From Leptotrichia sp. oral taxon 218 (GTDB lineage: Bacteria; Fusobacteriota; Fusobacteriia; Fusobacteriales; Leptotrichiaceae), in assembly GCF_018128225.1 (NCBI RefSeq), contig NZ_CP072377.1, positions 1,364,001 through 1,428,000 on the forward strand: a DNA stretch of 64,000 bases, in the 5' to 3' direction. Under the pieces are notes generated by a model. That model did not search any database. It saw nothing but the letters and a program-made list of their open reading frames with translations, and had not been told where the DNA came from. The translations under genes and the position numbers were made by a program. Every line of letters starts with the position of its first letter. Positions within the stretch are counted from its first letter, which is position 1. Of this stretch, positions 29,408 through 39,238 are shown one piece after another.

Positions 29408-31121
29408 TTTCTAACACACCTTTCTTTCCGATCATTTGACTTACAGTTTTTCCTGCTGGAATCATCGGGAATACATTTTCTTCTTTTTCAACAACACATT
29501 CGATTAACACACCTTCATCAGATAATATTAAATCTTTCAATTTTGTTCTCAAATCTTCTTTGTTTGTAAGTTTTGCATTTTTAATTCCATACGCTTCTGC
29601 AATTTTGATGAAATCTGGATTTATTTCTAAATTAACGAATGAATATCTTCTATCTTTAAACAATTCTTGCCATTGTCTAACCATTCCCAAGTAAGAATTG
29701 TTCAAGATAACAACTTTTACTGGTAAATTGTATTGTTTAATCATCATTAATTCTTGTAATGTCATTTGGAAACCACCATCTCCAACGATTAAAACAACTT
29801 TTTTATCAGGTGCTCCTATTTGTGCTCCAATTGCCGCAGGAAGTCCAAATCCCATTGTTCCAGCTCCTCCTGAAGTTACGATTGAATCAGGATTTTTGTA
29901 AGTGAAATATTGAGCAGCCCACATTTGATGTTGACCAACATCAGTTACAACAATTGTGTCCCCTTGCAAAATATCGTCAATCGCTTTTAGAACTTCTTGT
30001 GGAAGTAATTTATCTTCTCCAACTTCTCTATGTCCTAATGGATATTCTTTTTTCCATTCAACAACTTTTTTAACCCATTCCTCGTGAGTTTGTGGCTCAA
30101 TTTCAGTATTAATATCAGTCAATACATGTTTTAAATCCCCAACAATTGGCACATCAGCCCTTTTATTCTTATCAATTTCAGCTGGATCAATGTCAATGTG
30201 AATAACTTTTGCATTTTCAATAAATTTATTAGGATTTCCAGCAATTCTGTCATCAAATCTAATTCCAGCCGCAATTACTAAATCTGCCTCATCTGTCGCA
30301 TAATTCGCTGGTACAGTTCCGTGCATTCCTAACATTCCAAGAGATAATTCGTGCGATTCAGGAAATGCTCCCAATCCAAGTAATGTCGTAGCCACAGGTG
30401 TTTGTGTCTTTTCAGCATAGTCAAACAATTCTTTCGACGCTTTCGATTTCAAAACTCCCGCTCCTGCAATTATCAACGGTTTTTTCGCTTCTTTTATCAA
30501 TTTAATTGCTCTTTTAATTTGACCTTGATGTCCTTCATAAGTTGGTGAATATCCTTCCAATTCAATTTTTTCATCAAATAATCTCTCAAATTCTTCATAT
30601 GGAATTTGATGAACTTGAATATCGTTTGGAATATCAATAAGAACTGGTCCTGGTCTACCTGTTGTCGCAATGTAGTAAGCCTCTTTTACAACTCTAGGTA
30701 TTTCTTTTATATTTTGAATCAAATAATTACATTTTGTAATTGGCATTGTAATTCCAACTGTATCAGTTTCTTGGAAAGCATCTCTTCCCAATAAATTTGA
30801 TCTAACTTGTCCAGTTATCGCAATCATTGGTACAGAATCCATATGTGCTGTCATTATTCCCGTAACCATATTTGTCGCACCAGGCCCTGAAGTCGCAAGA
30901 CAAACTCCCACTTTTCCAGAAACTCTCGCATAACCATCTGCCGCATGTGACAATCCTTGCTCATGTCTTGCAAAATAGTAATTTATTTTGTCATAACTAT
31001 AAATTTCATCAAATATTGGAATTACCGCTCCTCCCGGATATCCAAAAATATCTGTTATTCCTAATCTATGTAGCGATTCTAGTAAAATTCTACCACCGTT
31101 TATCATCTTAGTTTCACTCAT
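29400..31121 (-). CDS. ilvB: Acetolactate synthase, large (catalytic) subunit
   Basis: This 573-residue ThDP enzyme joins two pyruvates, or pyruvate and 2-oxobutyrate. FGYPGGAVIPIFDE, the catalytic glutamate in RHEQGLSHAADGYAR, GQVRSNLLGRDAFQE and the ThDP motif GDGGFQMTLQEL to NNSYLGMVRQWQ are intact. AAGGTGG lies 8 bases before ATG 31121, so this start is preferred to the GTG four codons upstream. Confidence 0.96.
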   Translation of the reverse strand: MSETKMINGGRILLESLHRLGITDIFGYPGGAVIPIFDEIYSYDKINYYFARHEQGLSHAADGYARVSGKVGVCLATSGPGATNMVTGIMTAHMDSVPMIAITGQVRSNLLGRDAFQETDTVGITMPITKCNYLIQNIKEIPRVVKEAYYIATTGRPGPVLIDIPNDIQVHQIPYEEFERLFDEKIELEGYSPTYEGHQGQIKRAIKLIKEAKKPLIIAGAGVLKSKASKELFDYAEKTQTPVATTLLGLGAFPESHELSLGMLGMHGTVPANYATDEADLVIAAGIRFDDRIAGNPNKFIENAKVIHIDIDPAEIDKNKRADVPIVGDLKHVLTDINTEIEPQTHEEWVKKVVEWKKEYPLGHREVGEDKLLPQEVLKAIDDILQGDTIVVTDVGQHQMWAAQYFTYKNPDSIVTSGGAGTMGFGLPAAIGAQIGAPDKKVVLIVGDGGFQMTLQELMMIKQYNLPVKVVILNNSYLGMVRQWQELFKDRRYSFVNLEINPDFIKIAEAYGIKNAKLTNKEDLRTKLKDLILSDEGVLIECVVEKEENVFPMIPAGKTVSQMIGKKGVLENE

Positions 31122-31153
31122 TGTTTCAACCACCTTTTCTTAATTTTTTATTT

Positions 31154-32377
31154 TTAATCATCAATCATTGCTTGTGCATTCAATCTTCTAATTATATATC
31201 CTTTTTTCTCAAATTCTTGAGTTATTTTATTAATATGTTCTTCTCCATTTGTTTCAACCGTAACTTGCAATTCAACTTCATGGAATCTATCTAAATTCTT
31301 AAACTGATTATGTTCAAGTCTAATTACATTCGCATTTTGTTCCGAAAGAATTTGTGACACAGCCACCAATTGTCCTGGTTTGTCAGGCAAATCAACTGCA
31401 AATGTAAAAATTCTTCCTCTAGCTACCAATCCTTTATTAATCATAGATGAAATAGTTAATACATCTATATTACCACCACTTATTATTGAAACTATCTTTT
31501 TTCCTGTAACATTCAATTTTTTCAATCCTGCCACAGCCAAAATTCCCGAATTTTCCGCAACAATTTTGTGTTTTTCAACCAAAACCAAAAATGCCGCCAT
31601 TAACTCATAATCAGATACAGTAACTATGTCATCTACATATTTTTCAATATAGTCAAATGTAATGTCACCAATTTTTTTAACAGCTGTTCCATCTGCAATT
31701 GTATTTGCTTCATCAAGTTCAACCACATGATGACTTTTTCTAGCCTCCAATGCACTCGCTGCACCTTCTGGCTCAACACCAATTATTTTTATCAATGGAT
31801 TTTTTAATTTCGCAGCCGAAGCAATTCCTGAAATAAGTCCTCCTCCACCAATTGGCACCAAAATAATATCAGCGTCAGGCAATTCCTCCAAAACTTCTAA
31901 AGCAATAGTCCCTTGTCCTTCAATTACATCTTCATCATTAAACGGATGCACAAAAGTGTACCCTTCTTTTTCCTGCAATTTTTTTGCATACTCATAAGCC
32001 TCATCATAAACTTCCCCAGTCAAAATAACTTCCGCACCATATCTTCTAGTCGCTTCAACCTTAATAAGCGGCGTATGTTTAGGCATAACGATTACAGCCT
32101 TAATTCCTAATTTTTGAGCAGCTAGTGCCACACCTTGTGCATGATTTCCAGCCGATGCTGCAATTACTCCTCTTTTTTTCTCTTCTTCCGTCAATTTCGC
32201 AATTTTATTATAAGCACCTCTTATTTTAAATGCACCTGTTCTTTGTAAGTTTTCAGGTTTAATATAGACATCGTTTCCTGATTCATCAGAAAAAATATTG
32301 CTATGAATCAATTTCGTCTTTTCAATAACCGTCCCCAATCGTTCTCTAGCTTCCATAAAATCATATAATTTATGCAA
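31154..32377 (-). CDS. ilvA: Threonine ammonia-lyase (threonine deaminase)
   Basis: This PLP enzyme of about 407 residues makes 2-oxobutyrate for isoleucine. The PLP lysine lies in RTGAFKIRGAYNK, followed by AASAGNHAQGVA and PIGGGGLISGIA. A C-terminal ACT-like domain (RIFTFAVDLPDKPGQLVAVSQ) is present. The length fits the IlvA/TdcB type with a single ACT domain. The start is uncertain: TTG 32377 stands 6 bases after AAGGTG, and an in-frame ATG lies seven codons further in. Confidence 0.93.
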   Translation of the reverse strand: MHKLYDFMEARERLGTVIEKTKLIHSNIFSDESGNDVYIKPENLQRTGAFKIRGAYNKIAKLTEEEKKRGVIAASAGNHAQGVALAAQKLGIKAVIVMPKHTPLIKVEATRRYGAEVILTGEVYDEAYEYAKKLQEKEGYTFVHPFNDEDVIEGQGTIALEVLEELPDADIILVPIGGGGLISGIASAAKLKNPLIKIIGVEPEGAASALEARKSHHVVELDEANTIADGTAVKKIGDITFDYIEKYVDDIVTVSDYELMAAFLVLVEKHKIVAENSGILAVAGLKKLNVTGKKIVSIISGGNIDVLTISSMINKGLVARGRIFTFAVDLPDKPGQLVAVSQILSEQNANVIRLEHNQFKNLDRFHEVELQVTVETNGEEHINKITQEFEKKGYIIRRLNAQAMIDD

Positions 32378-32429
32378 TTTTTTCACCTTCTCCAATTTTT
32401 TTATTTCTCTAATTTTCTTTCAGTTTTTT

Positions 32430-32534
32430 ACAAGGAGTTATCTCATAAATCAAATAAAAATAATTTACACTAAACATTGTCATCTTTCAACTAATGCCAA
32501 TAAAATTACTTCTGATTTATTAGGCACTCCCTGT
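32430..32534. repeat. Short inverted-repeat element (possible MITE)
   Basis: The left end, 23 bases from 32430, reads acaaggagttatctcataaa and on. The right end, read in reverse (32534 back to 32513), is acagggagtgcctaataaat and on. The two match at most positions around GGAGT and ATAAATCA. The inside is A/T-rich and non-coding. It fills the gap between the esterase gene and ilvA. Confidence 0.35.
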
Positions 32535-32540
32535 CTTATT

Positions 32541-33410
32541 TTAAATATTTTTTATTTTTTTATTCAAGAAATCTATTATCAATTCTGTAACTTCAGACTG
32601 AAACCAATATTCATCTGAATGTCCTGCTCCTGGAACTATGTATCTTTTTGAGTCCACACCCTTTTCAATCAACGCCTTATGAAGCATTTCTGTCTGATTC
32701 GGAAGAACCAATGTATCTGCATCTCCATGCATTAATAGAAATGGAGGCGTTTTTTGTGAAATATAAGATATAGGATTTGTAGATTCAACATTATTCCTTA
32801 CATCATTTAGCCAGAACTTTACCGACATAAGTATCGCCCTATAACCTTCTTCTGCATCTTCTGGAATATCAAAATCAACCTCTCCAAAATCTGTTACGCC
32901 ATAAATATCTATAACTGCTTGCACATCACTATTTTCAGATAAATTCTCGCCCCTGTCAAAATTGGTAGTTCCGCTTGTAACTCCTGCCATTGCTACTAAA
33001 TAACCTCCAGCAGATTCACCCATCAATGCTATTTTCCCCTTATCAACTCCATACTCATCAGCATTAGCCTTTAAAAATCTTATTGCTGCCTTTACATCTT
33101 CCAGACTTTGAGGAAAAACTCCATCAGGAATAGTCCTGTATTCCATACTTGCAACCACATAACCTGCTTTAGCTATTTCCAATCTTTGCTGCAAATAATT
33201 TTCCTTATAGCTGTGTGCAAAAGATCCTCCCGGCACAAATAATACTGTCGGATATTTCCCCTCTCTATTAGGCTTTAAAATATCCATTTCCAATTTTATA
33301 TTTTTCCTAAAATAACTAACTGGCTGTGAATAAGTAACATTTACTATTGATTTTATTTTTTCTTGTGTCAATTTAACATTTAGAATTTTACTTTCATTAT
33401 CATTTACCAT
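32541..33410 (-). CDS. Alpha/beta hydrolase (BD-FAE/esterase type)
   Basis: The protein is about 289 residues. The oxyanion region is VLFVPGGSFAHS, the nucleophile motif GESAGG, and later HGDADTLV and GAGHSDEYW supply the acid and histidine. ATG 33410 follows GAGGAG by 9 bases. The frame is open upstream to the ilvD stop and would add a hydrophobic stretch (LILLTLIVII). A secreted or membrane-anchored form from a non-ATG start is therefore possible. Confidence 0.8.
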   Translation of the reverse strand: MVNDNESKILNVKLTQEKIKSIVNVTYSQPVSYFRKNIKLEMDILKPNREGKYPTVLFVPGGSFAHSYKENYLQQRLEIAKAGYVVASMEYRTIPDGVFPQSLEDVKAAIRFLKANADEYGVDKGKIALMGESAGGYLVAMAGVTSGTTNFDRGENLSENSDVQAVIDIYGVTDFGEVDFDIPEDAEEGYRAILMSVKFWLNDVRNNVESTNPISYISQKTPPFLLMHGDADTLVLPNQTEMLHKALIEKGVDSKRYIVPGAGHSDEYWFQSEVTELIIDFLNKKIKNI

Positions 33411-33513
33411 TTGATTTTTCTCCTCTGAAATTTTCCTAATAATTACGATTAAAGTTAGCAATATCAAATTCCATCTAATGTTTATTTTCTGACGAACAGT
33501 AATGTGGTATTTA

Positions 33514-35187
33514 CTAATCTAAAATTTCAATTGCTCCTCTATCTGCAGAAGACACATGCATAGCATATTTTTTCAAGTATCCTTTTACTTGAAGTTTAAA
33601 TGGTTCCAATTTAGCTTTTCTAGCTTCAATTTCTTCATCAGAGATTTTAATATTAATTGATCTGTTTGGAATATCAATTTCCACAATATCTCCATTTTGA
33701 ATAATCGCAATATTTCCACCTGAAGCAGCTTCTGGCGAAACGTGTCCAATCGAAGCACCTCTCGTAGCTCCAGAGAATCTTCCATCTGTAATTAACGCAA
33801 CATCTTTATCAAGACCCATTCCTGCAATCATAGCTGTTGGCGATAACATTTCTCTCATTCCTGGTCCACCTTTTGGTCCTTCATATCTAATAATTACAAC
33901 ATCTCCTGCTACAATTTCTCCACCAACAATCGCTTTAACGGCTTCTTCTTCACTATTAAATACTTTCGCAGGTCCTGTATGTTGCAACATTTCTGGATCT
34001 ACCGCACCTTCTTTAACAACACATCCATTTGGTGCCAAGTTACCTTTCAATACAGCAATTCCTCCAGTTTTGTAAGCTGGTTTATCCCAAGGTTTGATTA
34101 CAGCATCATCATTAATGAATGCATCTTTTGCCAATTCTCCTTGTGTTTGCAATGCTACAGTTTTCGCATCTCCATGCAATCTTTCATTTTCAAGCAATCT
34201 CTTCATAACTCCAGTAACTCCACCCGCTCTATACAAGTCTTCAATGAAATATTCTCCTGATGGTGACAATTTACAAATTTGACGAGTTTTTTGCGCAATT
34301 TCATTAAAGTCACTTAAAGTCAAGTCAATTCCAGCTTCATGAGCAATCGCAGGTAAATGTAACGCTGTATTAGAAGATCCTCCAAGTGCCATATCTACTG
34401 CAACCGCATTTTCAAATGCTTCTCTTGTTAAAATATCACTTGGTCTTAAATCTGCTTTTAAAACTTCCATAATTTGCATTCCCGCTTTTTTAGCAAGTCT
34501 TGCTCTTTCTGAAAATACAGCTGGAACAGTTCCATTTCCTGGAAGTCCCATTCCAAGTGCTTCTGTTAAGCAGTTCATAGTATTTGCAGTATACATTCCT
34601 GCACATGATCCACAAGTCGGACAAGCCATTTCTTCTACAGAATTTAATTCTTTTCTAGTAATTTGCCCAGTGTTATAAGCTCCAACCGCTTCAAATACAT
34701 TACTTAATCCAATTTTTTTACCTTTGTAAACTCCTGCAAGCATCGCTCCTCCACTTACAAATATTGAAGGTATATTCAATCTTGCCGCAGCAATCAACAT
34801 TCCAGGCACTACTTTATCACAGCTTGGCATAAACACAATCGCATCAAATGGAGTAGCCATAGCAACTGCTTCGATCGAATCTGCAATTATATTTCTTGTA
34901 ACCAACGAATATTTCATCCCAATGTGATTCATCGCAAGTCCATCACAAATTCCAATTGTATTAAATTCCATTGGAACTCCTCCAGCCATTCTAATTCCAT
35001 CTTTTACCGATTGAACCAAGTTTTTCAAATGAACATGCCCTGGTATTATTTCATTAAATGAGTTCGCAATCCCAATTATTGGTTTTTCCATTTCATCATT
35101 TATAAAACCTAACCCTTTTAATAACGATCTATGTGGTGCTCTTGCTGCACCTTCTGTCAAGTTATTACTTCTTTTTTTTCCATCCAT
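33514..35187 (-). CDS. ilvD: Dihydroxy-acid dehydratase
   Basis: This 557-residue iron-sulphur enzyme makes 2-oxo acids for valine and isoleucine. The cluster cysteines are in [11 protein letters not shown] and [29 protein letters not shown] and the C-terminal [11 protein letters not shown] are intact. It is the first enzyme gene of the ilv-leu series. A terminator hairpin lies between it and the upstream promoter at 35612-35640. Confidence 0.96.
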   Translation of the reverse strand: MDGKKRSNNLTEGAARAPHRSLLKGLGFINDEMEKPIIGIANSFNEIIPGHVHLKNLVQSVKDGIRMAGGVPMEFNTIGICDGLAMNHIGMKYSLVTRNIIADSIEAVAMATPFDAIVFMPSCDKVVPGMLIAAARLNIPSIFVSGGAMLAGVYKGKKIGLSNVFEAVGAYNTGQITRKELNSVEEMACPTCGSCAGMYTANTMNCLTEALGMGLPGNGTVPAVFSERARLAKKAGMQIMEVLKADLRPSDILTREAFENAVAVDMALGGSSNTALHLPAIAHEAGIDLTLSDFNEIAQKTRQICKLSPSGEYFIEDLYRAGGVTGVMKRLLENERLHGDAKTVALQTQGELAKDAFINDDAVIKPWDKPAYKTGGIAVLKGNLAPNGCVVKEGAVDPEMLQHTGPAKVFNSEEEAVKAIVGGEIVAGDVVIIRYEGPKGGPGMREMLSPTAMIAGMGLDKDVALITDGRFSGATRGASIGHVSPEAASGGNIAIIQNGDIVEIDIPNRSINIKISDEEIEARKAKLEPFKLQVKGYLKKYAMHVSSADRGAIEILD

Positions 35188-35304
35188 TGATTTTCACTCT
35201 CCTAAATTTTTTATTTCTTTAAAATTTTAGATCTTCCACTTTGTTTATTTTACCATATTTTTTACAATTTTTATATTTTTTTTATATTTATTTATTTTTT
35301 CAAA

Positions 35305-35335
35305 TTAAAAAGGCAGCTCTAAAAAGAACTACCTT
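35305..35335 (-). terminator. Terminator between the 51-residue peptide gene and ilvD
   Basis: On the minus strand AAGGTAGTTC pairs with GAGCTGCCTT (two G-U pairs) around a 6-base loop and is followed by TTTTTAATTTG. Because an ilvD message starting at 35605 must cross it, it could act as an attenuator or simply end the peptide transcript. An extended -10 (TGGTAAAAT) just downstream could restart transcription for ilvD. Confidence 0.65.
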
Positions 35336-35400
35336 AAAAGTCTAGTATTCACAAACATTCACAAAATTTCAAATCTAAATAATTTCATTTTTGGATTATA

Positions 35401-35556
35401 TTAATTATTATTGTTCAATCTTTCATCCATTACATCGTTTTTATGAAAATTATTATAAGAAACTTTTAAGGCACAATATTTTAAATTTTGTACAATTTTA
35501 ATTTCTAAAATTTCTAAAACCAGTAATAATAATAAGACTAAAACCAATAATGACAT
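35401..35556 (-). CDS. 51-residue single-span membrane peptide / possible leader peptide
   Basis: ATG 35556 follows GGAGG by 6 bases. The peptide begins with a stretch of Leu, Val and Ile (MSLLVLVLLLLLVLEILEIK) and ends with a charged, Asn-rich tail. It has a strong promoter of its own and lies upstream of a terminator and ilvD. The Leu/Val/Ile codons recall branched-chain leader peptides. The peptide is longer than usual leaders, though, and its Leu codons are about 180 bases from the terminator, so a small membrane protein is equally possible. Confidence 0.55.
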   Translation of the reverse strand: MSLLVLVLLLLLVLEILEIKIVQNLKYCALKVSYNNFHKNDVMDERLNNNN

Positions 35557-35611
35557 AATATTCCTCCAATTTATTAAAATTTTAATAGAAACTATTTTTT
35601 TTCACGCACTT

Positions 35612-35640
35612 ATTATAGCAAACTTATAAGACTTTGTAAA
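35612..35640 (-). promoter_or_regulatory. Strong promoter upstream of the 51-residue peptide
   Basis: TTTACA (35635-35640) and TATAAT (35612-35617) are 17 bases apart, and TG precedes the -10 by one base (extended -10). Transcription would begin near 35605. Confidence 0.7.
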
Positions 35641-35719
35641 ATATATTATATATATTTAAGTATTAGTATAATATATATTTTAATATACAAATATATAATT
35701 TTTACTAAAAATTTTTACT

Positions 35720-35745
35720 AAAAAAACTACCAAAATTAATGGTAG
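35720..35745 (-). terminator. Terminator of the OmpA lipoprotein gene
   Basis: CTACCA and TGGTAG (35728-35733 and 35740-35745) form the stem on the minus strand and are followed by seven T. It lies 13 bases past the gene's stop. Confidence 0.75.
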
Positions 35746-35757
35746 CCAAAAAAATTA

Positions 35758-36405
35758 TTATTTTTGATTTGCAACTATTTTTATTTCAACTCTTCTATTT
35801 TGCTGTCTTCCTTGTACTGTTGAATTACTTGCGATAGGATTTCTGCTTCCATAACCTGTTGAAGTTATTCTTGAGCTATCAACTCCATCTGCTTGTAATA
35901 AATTTGCAACTGCATTTGCTCTATTTACTGATAATGGGTTATTTATTGCATCATTTCCTGTATTATCAGTATGTCCTGAAACTATTATTTTTGAATCAGG
36001 ATAAGCTTTTAATGTAGCTGCGATAGATTCTATTGTTCCTTTAAATTGAGGTTTTACAATGTAACTATTTGTATCAAAAGTAATATTTTCAGGTGCAGTT
36101 AATTTAATTTCTCCTTCTCCAGTTCTTTCAACTTTTACTCCAGTTCCACTTAATTTTTCCTTCAATTCTTTTTCCTGTCTGTCAAAAATATTTCCAATTA
36201 CCGCACCAACTGCTGCACCTCCAGCTGTACCAATAAGTGTCCCTTTCGTATCTTTTCCAATAACCTGTCCAATTACTGCACCAGCTGCTGCACCAATTCC
36301 TGTTCCAATTCCAGTTTTACTAACTTTTCGAGTCCCATCAGGTGCCGTTGTACAAGAAATAGCTACCAATACCAATAACATAACGATTGCTAACATTTTT
36401 TTCAT
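35758..36405 (-). CDS. OmpA-family lipoprotein with glycine zipper
   Basis: This 215-residue outer-membrane lipoprotein has a signal peptide ending in the lipobox VAISC (C18). A glycine-zipper segment (about 33-70, GIGTGIGAAAGAVIG) follows, then an OmpA-type peptidoglycan-binding domain: FDTNSYIVKP, VSGHTDNTGND and NRRVEIKI. It resembles YiaD/Pal-like envelope proteins. AAGGAGG precedes the ATG. Confidence 0.9.
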   Translation of the reverse strand: MKKMLAIVMLLVLVAISCTTAPDGTRKVSKTGIGTGIGAAAGAVIGQVIGKDTKGTLIGTAGGAAVGAVIGNIFDRQEKELKEKLSGTGVKVERTGEGEIKLTAPENITFDTNSYIVKPQFKGTIESIAATLKAYPDSKIIVSGHTDNTGNDAINNPLSVNRANAVANLLQADGVDSSRITSTGYGSRNPIASNSTVQGRQQNRRVEIKIVANQK

Positions 36406-36441
36406 ATCTCTTCCTCCTTGAAAGTTTTATATGTTTAATAA

Positions 36442-36470
36442 ATTATACAACATTTTTACTTTTATTTCAG
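36442..36470 (-). promoter_or_regulatory. Promoter of the OmpA lipoprotein gene
   Basis: CTGAAA (36465-36470) and TATAAT (36442-36447) are 17 bases apart on the minus strand. Confidence 0.55.
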
Positions 36471-36522
36471 TTTGCTTTTACTTTGAAAATGTTTTATTAT
36501 AATCTATCTTGATCTATCTTGC

Positions 36523-36551
36523 TTGATTTTTTTTAAAATAAAATGTAAAAT
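36523..36551 (+). promoter_or_regulatory. priA promoter
   Basis: TTGATT (36523-36528) and TAAAAT (36546-36551) are 17 bases apart, about 35 bases before the priA start. It diverges from the lipoprotein promoter. Confidence 0.55.
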
Positions 36552-36585
36552 AAATATACTCTATAAAACAGGGGGGAACTTATAA

Positions 36586-38760
36586 ATGTATTATTATGAA
36601 ATTTATGTAGAAAATAATATAAGACTTTTTACTTACAAATCTGAAGAAAAATATGAAATTGGTCAGTGGTGCATCGTCAATTTTGTAAACCGTGATAAAA
36701 TGGGACTTATCGTAAATATTGTAAAAGAAGAAAAAATCGATTTTGACAAAAAAAAATTAAAATCCGTCATTCGTGTTGCTCCCGTTCTTTCTATTCCGCT
36801 TGAAATAATGAAACTTGCAAAATGGATAAAAAACTATTATTTAAGCGATTTTTTTAGCGTTTTTAAAACTATTTATCCTGGAACATTAAAATTGAATTAT
36901 TCTAAAAGAGCCATTTATTTGAAAGACTTTGACGAAGATTTTAAAAATTTAGAAGCTCAAAAATTTAATGAATATATGAAAAAAAGACCAGAAGTCACTT
37001 TAAATACTTTGAAAAAAAATTTCTCAAAAGAAATTATTGAAAAAGCTATAAAACAAAAAATTATTTCTGTCGAAAAAAAAATTATTTTAAATTCCAAAAT
37101 TTCAGGAAAAAAAAAGAACAAAGGAAAAATTGTTGAAAAACAAATAATTTTAAATGAAGAGCAGGAAAATGCAGTAAATACTATAAAAAACAGTGAAAAA
37201 CAACTCTTTTTGTTAAAAGGAGTCACTGGTTCTGGGAAAACAGAAATTTACATCAATCTTATTAAAGAAGCACTTAAAAATGGATATGGAAGCATATTTT
37301 TAGTCCCAGAAATTTCTTTGACGACACAGATGATAGAGCGACTCGAAGAAGAATTTTTAGACGAAGTTGCCATTTTGCACAGTAAACTTAGTGACAAAGA
37401 AAAGCGAGAAGAATGGTCTTTTATTAGAAATGGTGCCAAAAAAATTGTGATTGGAGCAAGATCTGCCATTTTTGCACCTGTTCAAAACTTAAAGTACATA
37501 ATTATGGATGAAGAACACGAAAATACTTATAAACAGGAAAATAATCCCCGTTATCACACAAAAAATGTCGCAATAAAAAGAGCGCTTCTAAACGAAAATA
37601 CAAAAGTAAAAGTTATCTTAGGTTCAGCAACTCCGTCATTTGAGAGTTTTTATCAAGCAAAACAAGGCGATTTGCAGTTAATTGAGCTAAAAAAAAGATT
37701 TAAAAATTCTAAAATTCCAAAATATGAAATTGTGGATTTAAATGAAACAACCGAAAATTTTTCAGAAAAGCTATTGGAAGAAATTTCTCAAACTTTAAAG
37801 AAAAAAGAGCAGATTATATTGATTTTAAACAGAAAAGCATTTTCAAATTTCTTAAAATGTAAAAGTTGCCAAAATATTCCAACTTGTCCAAATTGTAGTA
37901 TTTCGCTAACTTACTACAAAAAAACTAATCAGCTGAAATGTCATTACTGCGGATATGAAGAACATTTTAGTGGATTTTGCAAGGAATGTGGCAGCGAAAA
38001 AATGCAGCAGATGGGAGCGGGAACTGAAAAAGTTGAAGAAGAATTAAAAGAATTTTTTCCAACTGCAAAAATGATAAGAGTGGATTCCGAAACAATGAAA
38101 ACTAAAAGTGACTATGAAAAAATTTACAATGATTTTAAAAATCAAAAATACGATATAATGCTGGGAACTCAAGTTATTGCAAAAGGACTTCACTTTCCAA
38201 ATGTCACATTAGTTGGAATTATCAATGCCGATATAATTTTAAATTTTCCAGATTTTCGTGCCGGAGAAAAAACTTTTCAATTGTTGACACAGGCTTCTGG
38301 ACGAGCTGGAAGAGGTTCAAAAGATGGAAAAGTCATAATTCAGACATTTAACGAAAATAACGATGTCATTGCTAAAACAATTGAAAATGATTACGAAGGT
38401 TATTACAAAAATGAGCTATTTTTGCGAAAATCTTTTAATTATCCGCCTTTTGGCCGACTTATCGCAGTTGTAATTTCTTCAAAAAAAGAAGATTTAGCAC
38501 AAAAAAAAGCGAATGATTTTTACAAAACTATTTCCAAAATTGTTGACGAAAATATGGAAATATCTGAAAATGAATTTATTTCAGAACCTTTTTGCGCTCC
38601 AATTTTTAAAATAAACTCAAGATTTCGTTACCAAATTTATTTTAAGTTTAATAAAGAAAATATATTAAAAATAAAAAAAATTATAAAAAAATATTTGGCT
38701 AAATTTAATGACAGTAATGTGAGAATTACAGTTGATGTTGATCCTGTTAATATGATGTAA
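36586..38760 (+). CDS. priA: Primosomal protein N' (replication restart helicase PriA)
   Basis: This 724-residue superfamily 2 helicase reloads the replisome at stalled forks. The N-terminal DNA-binding domain is followed by Walker A (GVTGSGKTE, about 212-220), DEEH, and a zinc-binding insert with CKSCQNIPTCPNC and CHYCGYEEHFSGFCKEC. The helicase C-terminal motifs GTQVIAKGLHFPNV and QASGRAGRG are intact. A GGGGGG tract serves as ribosome site. It is the only long plus-strand gene in the window. Confidence 0.96.
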   Translation: MYYYEIYVENNIRLFTYKSEEKYEIGQWCIVNFVNRDKMGLIVNIVKEEKIDFDKKKLKSVIRVAPVLSIPLEIMKLAKWIKNYYLSDFFSVFKTIYPGTLKLNYSKRAIYLKDFDEDFKNLEAQKFNEYMKKRPEVTLNTLKKNFSKEIIEKAIKQKIISVEKKIILNSKISGKKKNKGKIVEKQIILNEEQENAVNTIKNSEKQLFLLKGVTGSGKTEIYINLIKEALKNGYGSIFLVPEISLTTQMIERLEEEFLDEVAILHSKLSDKEKREEWSFIRNGAKKIVIGARSAIFAPVQNLKYIIMDEEHENTYKQENNPRYHTKNVAIKRALLNENTKVKVILGSATPSFESFYQAKQGDLQLIELKKRFKNSKIPKYEIVDLNETTENFSEKLLEEISQTLKKKEQIILILNRKAFSNFLKCKSCQNIPTCPNCSISLTYYKKTNQLKCHYCGYEEHFSGFCKECGSEKMQQMGAGTEKVEEELKEFFPTAKMIRVDSETMKTKSDYEKIYNDFKNQKYDIMLGTQVIAKGLHFPNVTLVGIINADIILNFPDFRAGEKTFQLLTQASGRAGRGSKDGKVIIQTFNENNDVIAKTIENDYEGYYKNELFLRKSFNYPPFGRLIAVVISSKKEDLAQKKANDFYKTISKIVDENMEISENEFISEPFCAPIFKINSRFRYQIYFKFNKENILKIKKIIKKYLAKFNDSNVRITVDVDPVNMM

Positions 38761-38841
38761 TAAATAAAAAACTATACAAAAATAACGGTAGATTAAATCT
38801 TATTAATTAAAGATAGAAAAATTAGGATGTGAAAATATTTA

Positions 38842-39225
38842 ATGAAAGTAAAATTAAAAGAAGACGAAACGATTTATGAAGTTTTTGGAATTGTTATTTT
38901 AGATAATCAGGAAAAATTATTTTTGTTGTATAGCAATTTTGAAGTTCTTGGTACAGAGTTAGAAATTATTGATGGAAGAATACCTTTTAATTGGCTCTGG
39001 AAAGCAATAAATGAAAAATGGTGCAAAGTAGTCATAGGTCCAAAAAAATTAACAAAAAATCTTATTTACGCCGCTTATCACTGGGAAGGAAAAGAAGCAA
39101 TAGAATATTTGAAATTACAATCTAATGAAATGAAAAAGAATTGGCAAAAAAATTTAGAATATTATGATGAAATTTTAGACTATAGTAAAATTTTTGATAA
39201 TATGTTATACGAATTTGAGAAATAA
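38842..39225 (+). CDS. Hypothetical protein, paralogue of the next gene
   Basis: This 127-residue protein shares layout with 39239-39625: a beta-rich start, a central IPFNWLW (MPFNWSI in the partner), and a helical C-terminus ending in YYDEILDYSKIFDNM. No family is recognised. Tandem diverged copies like this often include immunity proteins, but there is no toxin beside them. Confidence 0.6.
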   Translation: MKVKLKEDETIYEVFGIVILDNQEKLFLLYSNFEVLGTELEIIDGRIPFNWLWKAINEKWCKVVIGPKKLTKNLIYAAYHWEGKEAIEYLKLQSNEMKKNWQKNLEYYDEILDYSKIFDNMLYEFEK

Positions 39226-39238
39226 ATAGGGAGCTTGT

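Noticed and set aside
35188-35757. T-box riboswitch ahead of ilvD
   Set aside because: No T-box (AGGGTGGnACCGCG-like) sequence and no specifier stem were found; the region holds a small gene and a plain terminator.
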